Assembly: GCA_018292915.2 (NCBI GenBank)
Contig: JACVVK020000220.1
Location: 37,501 to 101,500 of the forward strand
DNA length: 64,000 nucleotides
Direction of reading: 5' to 3'
DNA from: Batillaria attramentaria
Lineage: Eukaryota; Mollusca; Gastropoda; Batillariidae
Shown piece by piece: positions 1-11,183 of this stretch (position 1 is its first letter; each line of letters opens with the position of its first letter). Made by a program: the position numbers and the translations under genes. The notes under the pieces were generated by a model. It was not told the DNA's origin, ran no database searches, and worked only from the letters and a program-made list of their open reading frames with translations.

Positions 1-1063
1 ATTTGTACTCACAGCACATTTCCTCTGCAAGCCACACGCCTCACAAACATCGAAGAAGAGACGCACGCGCACTGACGTAAAGTAAGTGCGTCATGTTTGA
101 TTGACGTGATGCTGTTTTTTCTTGGGGGTGTCTCGCCACTTTCTTTCGGAATTCCTCTGTTTGGAGACGTGGTGTTGTATTTTACTTATGCTATGTCGCC
201 ATCATCGTGCACTCGCAGAGATGATACGGGATACAACAGACTACAACTCCAATACTTTATGAACAGAATATGCGCGGAGAACAAATTCATGAAAGAAGAA
301 GAATCCAGAACGCTGTGCAGGGGGGCTGCTTACGTCAGATCTAGAACATTCCTCAACTTACTGGAAGGCTCGAAATCTCTCCAAGGTGACGTAATCTACT
401 GACGTTACTGCACCAGCATGTTCTGGGATGGTCTAGAAATTATTTTGCATCGAAATGCAGTATCTTTTCGCAAGAGTCTCTACAACTTGACATGTGGAAA
501 GCGGGAATTTCAGTGGGTTTCGTTTTTGCCACTGACTCACACTCAGAAGCATAATGCAAAGATCTTGGAAACATAAAGATAGTTCACTTACCTCCCTTTG
601 AGGGACAACGCGTAAGAGTTGTCTGCGCGCATTAGCGCGCATCCCGCAGATCTACGCAGTTGTTTGACCCAACCCTACACTAGCCGCCGTAAAACATTTT
701 AAGAAAATAAACAAAAACGAAGATGTCAGCGACTGCCAGGTGGTCTCCCCCCATATATTTCGCATGTGTTTTAGGCCTATGGAAAACATAAGTACTCTCA
801 AAGTTCCGGAGGACGAAAGAAAGATCTAGTTTGGCTTTCACTGCTGTACGTAGGCTACGCAATGCATTTCGTTCGATGTGTTCAAGTAAAACTAGTACGG
901 AACACAGAAAGATCGAATGTGCGAGAGATCCAAAGATGGACGCATCCGCTGAATACTTCCTGCTAACTCAGCATTAATCATATCTGCGACCGACGATCCA
1001 GCAGATTCTATGTTGTGATATGGTTTTACAATGGTTAGAACGAAGTTCAGCCGGATGATTTTG

Positions 1064-1102
<39 letters not shown>

Positions 1103-2682
1103 CTGAATTTAGATGCAGGTAGACGCTAGCACAATTTAAGTCACCGTGATTTGTAAAGTTGTCAGGGAAAAAAATTACGCTGTATCTGCGTCAGCCGCGT
1201 GTGTTTACTGTTAGTTTACACTGCATGCACACGTACCACTTGAGGTCTTTTTTTTTTCTTTTCTTTTTTTGGACAAGAAAGCGAAAAAAAAATGTTTGTT
1301 TTTCAAAAGGAATACCAAAAGAAGTATTTCCCCGTTTATATTTGTCTGTTATTTGAACAATTCGGCGCAGAACACAATTGCATGCTTTTGTGATCGCTTT
1401 CCACTTTCCGCCATGCTGTCACTATAGGGGCCAGATCTAGGATGCGCGCTAATGCGGGCAGACAACTCTTCGCGTTGTCCCGCTATATGTCTCTCTTACG
1501 ACACTCTCTGGAGCACAGAGTCTTTCAGTGGAAAGTACCTCTGTGCACAGTGGGGAAATGGCGCTCACTGCGCTACCGTGACGGGCCTAAATTGTCTCGG
1601 TGCTCTCAAACACAAGGTCGCGCACTATGTCATCCTTGACCAGCTTTGAACCCAGAGGGATCCTCAGTGGCGCAAGTGATTAGCAGGCTGTCTTCAGAGT
1701 GAAAGTAGGCGTGTTTCTGAATCAGAGACATACATAACCTGTCTCTGTCTGAATGGACAGATCTATTATTACATTCAGTCCTAGAGCACGGGTGTGTATG
1801 CTTTTGTAATCGTCTCTTATTCCACCACAAGGCAGGTACGTGATCGTCTGCACCGTGCAATAATACTTGCCTGTAGAGTGCAACACCCTTGCCTGTCAGA
1901 GTGCAACCCCCTTGCCGTTTACTCACATCCTGTTGGATCAGTCTACCACGTAAACAGTGCCATCAAAGCGCAACAATAATTGTCCGCTGGCAAAGATTTT
2001 GCCCAAACGAAAAGTGGTCGGATATTCAAGACTTCGTTTCAAATCGAATCATATGACACACAAGTCTCTGCTTTTCTAAAAAAAAATTCGCCATTTTTAA
2101 AAATGGCGCTGGGTGTAAGCAGTCACATTTTCACGCCCCGCCGAAAAGGGACTGCACTCTGGAGTCTACTCTTACGAGGGCAGGAGTGACGCGTCTTTCT
2201 GATTCCAAGGTCTTTGCATAATGTGTGTGTGTGTGTGTGTGTGTGTGTAGGGGGAGGGGGGGTGCGTGCGTGCGCGCGCAAGCGCGCGTCTAAGGCGAGA
2301 GAGAGAGAGAGAGGGTCTCTTCTCCGATACCAGTAAGCAATCGTCTGTCAGTCAGATCTGCGGGAAGTAACTCTGTCAAAGGGGAACGACTTTATTACAA
2401 GAATTCATTCACCCATGTAGAACCTCGCATACGCCAACAAGTTGTGACGTCAACCAGCTAGGCGAGCTCACACGACCTCATGTGTTTGGGTTTTTGCAAG
2501 TGCATAGAGGCACGATAAGGGTTTTCAGTACTTTCTTTATGTCAGCATGCTTGATGTCAGAGAGCTTGCGTTCCGGCGTGTGCGCGCGGGCTGCATACAT
2601 GACACAACGACTACGACTGTGACTACAGCAGGTCATTGAATGGAAACAACATATTGGGCTGGTGGCCATCTTGTTTTAAATA
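1..2682. repeat. Block X, copy 1
   Basis: Matches 61464-63497 nearly base for base, including GT runs, a GA run and the end point GGCCATCTTGTT. The one large difference is a 667-bp insertion at 1502-2168. No complete gene is visible; a possible short exon lies near 226-402. The left end is cut by the window. Confidence 0.85.
1502..2168. mobile_element. 667-bp insertion with 9-bp target duplication
   Basis: CTCTTACGA occurs at 1493-1501 and again at 2169-2177; block X' has it once. The inserted DNA has no convincing ORF and no clean terminal inverted repeat. Its right-end sequence recurs inverted at 3562-3582, so it belongs to a dispersed family. A 9-bp duplication would suit a Mutator-like element; 8 bp would suit hAT. 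The class is not settled. Confidence 0.6.
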
Positions 2683-2691
2683 TAATTTTGC

Positions 2692-2878
2692 TGGGGGATG
2701 AAAGCCGGATAACCCGCAGAGAAAACCCCGATGAGCAGCCCGGTAGCCAGCCAGTATCACATATCACAAGCTCGACCTGGGCTCAAACCCATGCTTCATC
2801 TCCATGCCATAGGTGACGGCCGTTCAGTAGCGCAGCGGCTAAATTTGACGCGCTACCTATTAGACCACCGCTCACCCC
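2692..2878 (-). mobile_element. tRNA-derived SINE-like element
   Basis: The minus strand begins GTGAGCGGTGGTCTAATAGG (A-box like) and continues to TTTGAGCCCAGGTCGAG (B-box like). It is distinct from the major SINE family here. The stretch AAATTGGGTAAAGCGCCTA at about 2952 matches the 3' end of the element at 51648-51874. Confidence 0.4.
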
Positions 2879-3023
2879 TATGTTATACTTAAAGATTACC
2901 TAGGTGCTCCATTCTTAGTAGAATGATGTTTTGTGCAGTGACTATAACATGAAATTGGGTAAAGCGCCTATACAATACTTCTAGGCTAACCAAAATTTCG
3001 ACCCAAAGAAGTCCATAAGCACG

Positions 3024-3156
3024 TGGGTGGGTGGGTGTTTGGGGGTTTAACGTCCTTTTCCACCACATAGGGTGATATCAAAGACTGGGCAACGATGAAC
3101 TCACGACCCGAGCATGAGAAGTCCAACGCTCTACCATTCGACCACCCCGGCTCCCC
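3024..3156 (-). mobile_element. Major SINE family, internally deleted copy
   Basis: Reads as the reverse complement of the family: GGGTGGGTGTTTGGGGGTTT tail, GATATCAAAGAC body and the tRNA-like head ending CCCCGGCTCCCC. The part between the body and the B box is missing. Confidence 0.7.
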
Positions 3157-4257
3157 CCATAAGCACGTATTTCAGGGGAAAACAATTAAGCTTGACCTAG
3201 TTCCAATTCGAGAAAGCTTCCTTTCGCTCAAACCTGGTCTCGCGGGAAAGGCGGAGTCAAGCCTCCCCTAGAACATGCAGTACCTCTGACCGCCACTTTC
3301 CTACGATTGTCTCCCGTTGGTTTAAACAAGTTTATTGCAATACGGTTTGTTCAAAGTAAATAAACAATTTCTGAGCATGAACAAGCTAGGCTTATAATAA
3401 TGCTCAGGGGTCAACAAACAAGTGCATGTTAACATTGTCTGCCGTTGCCAATGAGCGATCCATGGGCAGATCGGCTCTAAGTATATGGCACTTTAAATAT
3501 ACTAATGCTACTATTTCTAGGCTGATAGTAGCCGGGAGTATTATGAGGACACGAATGGACCTAGACTCCAGAGTGCAGTCCCCTTTCGCCCAGTAGCCGA
3601 GAGCACATTTTTATGTGATTGTCTATTCTGATTGTTTCATGAAGGGGCCAGCAAAGGAAACATGGCGGACGTCTTTTATGGACGGTGGAGTTTTCCTCGT
3701 TTTCGCGGCCATCAAACGTCAGTGTTTTGTATTCAGAGGTCTACTAATCTCTAGGGTAAACTTTTACGAAAGCACAGGCGCAGTCACAGACCCAACTGTT
3801 CCAAAACAGAATTCTCCCTATATAACTATATAAAGCCTAGTAATGTTAGCATTAATATCAGAATCAGAATTGCTTATTGCTAGGCCTTAGCCTTAGGCCC
3901 ATTCAAAGTTGAGAGTGACATCCCAACATTCTTAGACACATCAACACATGTATAAAAATAACCAAAATGCAAAATAAAGTATATCAACTCAGCTGAGCAA
4001 CTGTTGACGTTGTCGTTTTCTTAAAGCTAGAAAACTATATAATGCCAGGTAGGTTCTTAACTGTATAATAGTTACTTGAGCATAATTAATATCTTTAAGA
4101 TAAAGACGAAACAACAAATAACATTTACGACGACAGTAACACTTGTTGACACCAAAAGAACAAACGGCAAAACAGGAAAGTGCAGGTGTTTCAGTTTCAC
4201 CCTCATAACAATGTCGTCACTGTATTCTTCTTATTTTTGGATACACTTTTTATTCAC
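3157..4257. other. Gap left of gene A, no exon recognised
   Basis: Searched on the minus strand for a stalk, TM or tail exon continuing gene A; none is convincing. It contains 3860-4093, an insertion flanked by ATTAATATC at 3851-3859 and 4085-4093 that the gene C copy lacks. A segment near 3562 matches one end of the 1502-2168 element. Confidence 0.5.
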
Positions 4258-7200
4258 CTTCTGTGACAATCAAGTCAAAGTCGACATGTCCAGTGCCCGC
4301 GTCATTGGTGAGTTCCAGTCGCCACTGTCCTTCGTCCTCTTTCTTCACATTGTCCAGCCGGACAGTCAGCGTCAGGTCAGGCGGGGTCTCAGTCGGACTG
4401 CTTAAATGTCAAAAGTGGGCATAGAACAAGGAACAAGGAAATGTCTCCTACTATTGTTCTCAACTGACACGGGTAGAGAAAAGTAGGGATTTAAATTCCC
4501 TGTAATGATATGAAAAACATAACTCGAGGTGCCTGATCTTTAGCCGTAAAACAACGCTTCGACAAGGAAACATATCGACAAGGATGTGTACATGTTGGAA
4601 AAGGACGTTAAAGACCCAAACACCCACCCACCCTCGACAAGGATGTGCAACGTGCAATATACAGAATAGGATTATAAAAAATAATCAGCAATTACTCTAT
4701 TGCTTTGGAGAAGTACATGGAAAATAGCACTCTCCTAGTTTTTGTATTCTGAAAAAATATAAATTTTGTTTGCTAGTTGCTTTGCATGTTTCGAGTTTGC
4801 CTTTTTTGTGTTGCGTTTCTGTTGCTTAATTTGTGTCTGCGTCTCCATAAATTCAATACCATTTCCTACCTGATCGCAAATCTCGTATTGTGACAACAGA
4901 GAATAACACAGACTTTTTTATAAACTGGTAATTTTGACGAGACGAAGCATACATAACTAACCGTTAGTTTATAGGCAAACGCAACACATCTTCTCATTAA
5001 AAGTGATTACACTTCAGCAAACCTTATGCATTCTGAGGCGGCCGTGGTCTTGTCAAGTTCGTCATCAGCAGGTGTCTTTGGTTTGCCCGCTTTTGTTGGC
5101 AGCAACACTTTCCTTAGCCGGCAGTTGCGATACTCGTGTGTATGTGACCGAACGAGGAACTTTAGTTCTGCTCTGCCCAGTGTGACGACAAGCCTTTCTT
5201 TTCCCGCTACAAACATCGGCGGACCTAGAATAAAACATCAACAACAACAATAACAACATCAATAAGGAAGGGTAATAAACGAAAATAGCAACGTGTGTAT
5301 ATCAAATATTGCATTGAAATTGAATATCAGTTCACCCACATGTTAATGCGAATTGAGCACCTCAGACGAAACAAAAAGTTGAGGAAACGACCTATATCGC
5401 CCCCCCCCCTCCCCCCTCCTCCCACAACCCACACAAAATTACCCCCCCCCCCCCCACCACACACACACTCCCACCCACTCCCCGTCCCACCTCTCTCCCA
5501 GATCCAAATTGAGCTCACGACACCGACATCACAAAAATCGGCCTTGAAAAGTGGAAAAGGAAAGAAATAGACGGGCTTCTCAAACAAGCCACAAGACAAT
5601 TGAACTTTCTGTTTCAATTAACAACCTTATCCGGCGCATTGAAGCTGAGTTTCCTGTCCGAAACAATACTCACGAGTTTTAATCAAAGCCCCATTTATTA
5701 CAGTCTTTCAGCATCATAAAGCATCGTCATATGCTATTACAACTTCGCACACAAAACATACACATCCAAATATTTCATACAGCTGATACTTACATCTGAC
5801 CACCAGTGCGGCAGTTTTGTTGTGACTAGCCCCTGGTGCCTCACAGCGAATGAGGCCAGCGTCCTGACAACCCACAGCAGGAAACCTGTATCGGATCTGT
5901 CCACTGCTGTAGATGCTGTCTTTCATCTCTACCCCGTGACTGTCCAACAGGCGGGCAGTGACAGGAGGGTTGCCGTTCTCCCATGAACACAACACATCGA
6001 CCGTGGTGTTGGGGTCAACAGTCGACGGCAGCTGACCGTCTGGTCCAGACAGGGTCAAGTTCAGAACAAGGGGAGGGTCTGTGAAAATTAGAGAGAAAAA
6101 ACAACATCGAAATGTGGTGCCAGTTTTCACACCGATTCTAAACCGGTCTATCACCGAGACAGCTTTTTGGTTTTAACAGGGTGGGGTGGGTTGGTGTTTG
6201 GGTGTTTAACGTCATTTGCCACCACGTGTGGGTGATATCAAAGACGCGACAACGAGAATAAGGCTAGCACAAATATTTGGTCCCATCCGTTTTGGTTTTA
6301 CAAACAAGCAAACAAGTTCACACAAACGAACAGAAAAAGAAAAGAAATGCTGTCTGTGTGTATGAACAGATGACCCTGCAGACGTAAGGACACACTGACC
6401 GTGATGTCATGTTTGATGTTTGTTTGAGGTACTCTGTTTGGCAAGTGTGCTAGTCTGTAGTGATTTTTGTTGTCTTGAAAAACCGTGATTTTCATGATGT
6501 TTGTGTTATGTAAGTCAAGGTGCATGCCAGGCAAACAGGCAAGCTGCCAGTGAAGTTGGGACTTTTTGCACCGAGGTGGGACACAAATGAGGCAAGCGGA
6601 CTTGTGCGAACTGCCTCTCTGGCCTAAAGAGAAAGTAGACGTACATTACTACAGTGAGGCCTGAGCGGAAAGGAGACATTCAATTATAAAAAAAAAAACT
6701 GTCAGGTGCGTGTCTTTGAATGGTCTGTTCATGGTAGTAATTGTTTCTAGATTGAAGCATTTTTAGGGGTGACTGTGATGCCTGAAGCTAATAGGAAATA
6801 TATAGGCATTTTGAGGCCCTGTGCATTTTGAGGCCCTATTAGACAAGGAAATTACAGCTACTTTATATAATAATATACAATAATAACTTTTCTGTAAAGT
6901 ACAAACAGATACTACAATCTAGATAAAAGAGTTTTCGAAACCGAAATGTTAAAACAATTTACTATTTAGTTTTAATTTTATTCAAGTGTATATAATTAGA
7001 TGACTGGCTTCTATGCAAGAAATATTTCCGTCTAATTGATTCAGAAAGAAAGAAAGAAAAAAAACACAACAAAAAAACATCCGCCATAAATTACAAGAAC
7101 AAGACTACAACATCAATGGCAGCAACTGCAACAGCAGCACAAACAACCCCAACTGCAACAGCCGATGTTTAAAAAGTAGAAACTTACACAGTGTGTTAAA

Positions 7201-8157
7201 GGTATAATACTACCATTTTTATGTTCACCGATCGTTCTGAGCTGTTCTCGTGGTATCTGTTATCATACTACTTAGACACCTGGACAGTGCCAGCGTCTGT
7301 GATACTGGCACTGAACCAACAGAAGCGTACTCGATGACGTGGTGACCACAACTGAGCGCTTCAGTAGTGTAACGTACAACTATCGTAGAATTTGAATGTT
7401 CGACCGCTCGCGCCAAGTGTCAGCAACAACTTTGTATCGCATTACTTAACAGTTCCGACCACCCTTGCCCACTATATGACAAGACTTGTCAAAAAAAAAA
7501 AAAAAAAAAGCTGAACACCAGTAGGAGCCACTTCAAGCCACTATTAGACCAAGACCGCTGCAGATTGAGTAATAGTGGATTGAAGCGGCTCCCAAGTAAA
7601 ATTCGATTTTTTTAATGAGCTTTAAAGAGTTAAAGGACTGTTCGCTAACCATTTCCATGTCGGTAGTACCACCACCACGACCACCATCATCATCACCACC
7701 AACAACAACAACACCAACGACGACAACAACAACTCATGTAAAAACCTTGGAACTTACACAGTATGTTGAAAGTGAGAGTCGCATCTTCCACAAATGGACT
7801 GTTTGCCGACCATTTCCACGTCGTGTTGTCGGTCCTGTCAACAGTACGGATGAACTGATACAATCCAGAGTCCTCGCTACAGTTACAACTGGACACCAGG
7901 TTCGATTGTTGGCACTTACTTCCTTGATGGAAAGACTGGCAGAGAATTTCTGTCTTAGAATTCTGTTTAATGACCTGAAGGGCCAGTTGTCTGTGTTCCA
8001 GGAGGTGACAGTTTTCTTCAGAACTGATCGTAAAAGGGAAGGTGACGAAGGTGTTTTCAGCTTCTGTGATAAACGGGCTGTGTAGAGTTGGGAAGCTGAT
8101 ACGCGCACCTTTTGAAAAAAGAAAGTGAGGACTTTAGGTAACTGTTCAAGACAAAGT

Positions 8158-8219
<62 letters not shown>

Positions 8220-8681
8220 GCACTCACGCACGAATGCACACACACACGACGTTAAAAAAAATATAAAAACAGGATCTCCACCCCCCGCTACCCCCCCTAC
8301 GAACAAGAACAAGAACAACAGCAACAAATCCAACAGTAAAACAAAACAAAACAAACAAGCAAACAAAAGAACAAAACACAACAACAACGGACCAGCGAAC
8401 TAGAAACTTTAAACAACGAAGAATACTTGACATGAAACAATCTTCCAATTTTTCAAACGACAAAGGGAAGAGAGAGAGAGAGAGAGAGAGAGAGATGTAG
8501 ACTGACATACTTATGCGCGGACAGACTTACAGGAGGAGAAACGGACAGAACTGAGACAGACATCTACACAGACAGCAAAGATTTAGTCGGTATACATACA
8601 TGGTATTTCAGAGGAGCCAGATCCCGCTAACAAAACCACCACACCTATAACGATATCAAGCAATCCCAGTGCTTTCTCCAT
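4258..8681 (-). CDS. Gene A: IgSF receptor ectodomain, 3' end not found (partial)
   Basis: Five exons were joined by hand: 8681-8600 (signal peptide, starts MEKALG, hydrophobic IVIGVVVLLAG core), 8108-7758 (Ig1), 6078-5794 (Ig2), 5224-5023 and 4397-4258 (the two halves of Ig3). Phases agree throughout: 1 between domains, 2 inside Ig3. Ig2 is a canonical C2-type domain (VLCSW, then DAGLIRCEAP). Ig1 is cysteine-rich (SSCNCSEDSGLYQF, then TTWKWS). Ig3 lacks the usual cysteine pair: its F strand reads EGQWRLEL, and the core tryptophan position reads NCRLRK where gene B has NCWLRK. The last donor (GAAG, then GTGAAT) is intact, so transcription should continue, but I see no stalk, TM or cytoplasmic exon between 4257 and 1. 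The gene is either truncated or continues left of the window. It is probably a cell-surface receptor; ligand unknown. P1 lies head to head with it. Confidence 0.72.
4592..4637 (+). mobile_element. SINE 3' fragment
   Basis: Only the family 3' end (GGAAAAGGACGTTAAA, then CCCAAACACCCACC) is left, in the intron between the two Ig3 exons of gene A. Confidence 0.55.
6184..6285 (-). mobile_element. SINE body fragment in gene A intron
   Basis: Reverse-complement SINE 3' body (TTTAACGTC, GGGTGATATCAAAGAC, AATATTTGG). Orthologous fragments sit at 31206-31312 and 58856-58915, so this insertion predates the duplications. Confidence 0.65.
8108..8161. other. Polypyrimidine tract and acceptor of Ig1 exon (gene A)
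   Basis: On the minus strand the intron ends CTCACTTTCTTTTTTCAAAAG before GTGCGCG. The acceptor is non-consensus at -3 (A) but is identical in genes B and C, which supports this exon start. Confidence 0.5.
8162..8218. repeat. CA microsatellite upstream of Ig1 (all three copies)
   Basis: A dinucleotide array in the intron between signal exon and Ig1. Equivalent arrays are at about 33222-33280 and 60296-60360, differing in length and in preceding CAGA units. Confidence 0.85.
8600..8681 (-). CDS. Gene A exon 1, signal peptide
   Basis: An 82-bp exon starts at ATG 8681 and ends CCAT followed by GTATGT. It encodes 27 residues with a basic start (MEK) and the hydrophobic run IVIGVVVLLAG, ending in small residues GSGSSE, a plausible cleavage region. 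Phase 1 fits the Ig1 exon, making TGT (Cys) across the junction. The same exon sits at 33744-33663 in gene B. Confidence 0.75.
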
Positions 8682-9509
8682 GACTGCAAATACAACTCAT
8701 CATCACTCAGAAGACATGCTACAACAACCCGACATTCAGTCACCGTTGTGACTTCCTGATCACGCGTTCACCGCGCCTCACAAATACCCAATCGCCATCA
8801 TCTTCATGACTCTGTCGCTAGAAACTGTAGCAAGTTATTTCCAACTTTACAGATACAGATAACTTTATTGTCCTTAAAACAGGAAATTTGTCTTCGGCTT
8901 CACCTACACGTAAAGATCATGAAATCACACAAGGAGTCTGGCTTATAAAATCTCCACCCTCCCCTCCCCTCTCTCTCTCATGCCTCTAGCTGCAGCAGCA
9001 CCAGAGTTGATAAAAGCTCCAGTAATGACAATAGTAAAATCGGACTATATGACTAAACATTGTAAAAGACAGCTCGTCAAAGGAATTACGTACAATGACA
9101 TCATGACTTATTGAACTCAGAGAAGGGTATATCTCTACTTTGGAGTAACTGTGATCGGGTCAGAGGTAGATCAACATGTGTTTCTGTGTTCTGGGGAATA
9201 TTTGCTGTTGTTGCTACTTCCCTTTTGACCATACTGAACAATTGTATTACCGTATAGAAACTACAGTTTGAGTTTCACAGTCAACGAAATAATGACACAT
9301 AGATATGTGTGATATATACATAGTCTGTTCATTCAGACCATCCAACCACCGAATCAACCAACCAGCGAACTGGACAGACAGGCATGCAAACAAAGAAATA
9401 CACAGCCATCCAAAAAGACAGGCAGGCAGGTAGGCATACATTCATTGATTCAGGCAGTTAGTTAGTTAGGACTAGACGCCGCGCAAGCTACTAACACTGT
9501 TTCGCGGCA

Positions 9510-9735
9510 AAGGCAGGCAGGCATATAGCTGGACATTCAGACAGGCAGAGAGTCAAGCAGGTAGACAGAGACTCGCACAGGCAGACAGGCGGGCAGGCAG
9601 GTAGGCAGACATTCATAGAATCAAAGACGAAGGCAGGTAGACAGACATCCATACAGACAGACAGAAAAGGAGATGGACAGACAGGTAAACACACAAACAA
9701 ACAAACAAACAAACAAACAAACAAACAAACAAACA
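9510..9735. repeat. CAGG/CAGA minisatellite ending in CAAA repeats
   Basis: Degenerate tetranucleotide array interrupted by short unique words. The unit B version (about 34184-34702) is longer and includes an extra perfect TTAG array. Confidence 0.75.
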
Positions 9736-10743
9736 GTCGGTAATCTATGCATTTTGTTTGCACATGACAAAAACATTAACTAATAGCAACGACAGTACTG
9801 CCTTACAGATTTCCTTCATTTAGACTCACAAACCTGCAGGTAGAATTAAGTATGTCATTTTAATAAATCATTTAGTGCGATTAATGACACATGTCGATTC
9901 ATGCGAGATGAAACATGAGCGGGCCAGCATTATACAGCCGGCCAAAACCGGCTAAAGAGGGACAGAGTACATGACCGTCAATTATTATTTTTAGCATTTG
10001 GGAAATCCACCCCCCCACCCCTGCCCATTCCGCCCCCAGCCACAACTGTCTTATCTCTGTTCTACTCAAGGCTAACAAGCCATGTAAATATAGGCCTACA
10101 ACCGTGCCTCTCTCATTCTCGTTCAGTTTGTTGAACTGTCAAGACGTTGTGTAAAGAAAATCCTTTCCACAATTCAGTTCTCAAGAAATGTGTGTATGTC
10201 TGTGTCGAAAAGAATTCAGAAAAGACTTTAGTAAAAGCAGCCAACACCGACAACACGCAGCCGACGATGCGGTGGACGGGTAAACTTGAGTGTGACGTGT
10301 TCTGACGCATTCAGCGGTTCATCAGGTTTTGCAGCTTGTAATCACTGAATGAACTAGTAAGTACAACCATCATGTTTATGACTCTTAAGAGTCCAAGTTC
10401 GACCACCCTCTGTCCGCTATATGGTAAGACTGGTTAAAAAGAAACAACTGCACACCAGTAGGAGCCACTTCAAGCCACTATAACGTAAGGCGCGGACCTT
10501 CACCCGCTAGACCCGACACCACTGTAGATTGCATAATAGTGGCTGGAAGTGGCCTGTAGTGGTCTGAAGATTTCAAGTAAAACTGCGTGGTTTTTTGTGT
10601 TTTTTTGTGTGTGTTTTGTTTTTTGTTGTTTTTTTTTTTGCGTGGCCTTTTCAGAGATATAGGCTGCACATGTAACGCATTTCCAAAAGGAGGATGCACG
10701 TTACTGAATGTACTGGTGCGTGTGCGTGAGAGCGTGCGTGGGT

Positions 10744-10799
<56 letters not shown>

Positions 10800-11183
10800 G
10801 AGCGCAATATACATATTTTTCGATATTTCCTTTTCGACCAGGAAATAACGACACCCATAAAAGCAAACCTTAGTTTAGATCAACGTTATTTTCTATCCGA
10901 AAAGCTTCTGGAACAGGTTTTTGGGTGGATTCTACAAAACACGTCTTAGTTGCGCGATATTGCTTGTTGGTCTGAGTAATGATGATCCGCTGAGGGGTCT
11001 GTGCATATTCTATAGTCATTGCTTACAAAGTAACTCTTCAGTAAATTCAGCTCCTGATGTAATCCAGTCATAGAAATGTATGGAATATGCTTGAACTGTG
11101 CTGAAGAAGACCCAAACTGGGTGACAGTATTTTCCCTCGGGTATAACTGGTGCCATAGTGATGTCGTCATTTTCCTGCTTAGG

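Noticed and set aside
7615..8085. 156-codon plus-strand frame (also 32634-33101 and 59745-60182)
   Set aside because: It is the antisense shadow of the Ig1 exons of genes A, B and C. The minus-strand frame has splice sites, matching phase and Ig features.
7734..8387. 217-codon minus-strand frame
   Set aside because: Wrong frame of the Ig1 exon joined to translated CA repeat. The real frame begins at 8108 with phase 1.
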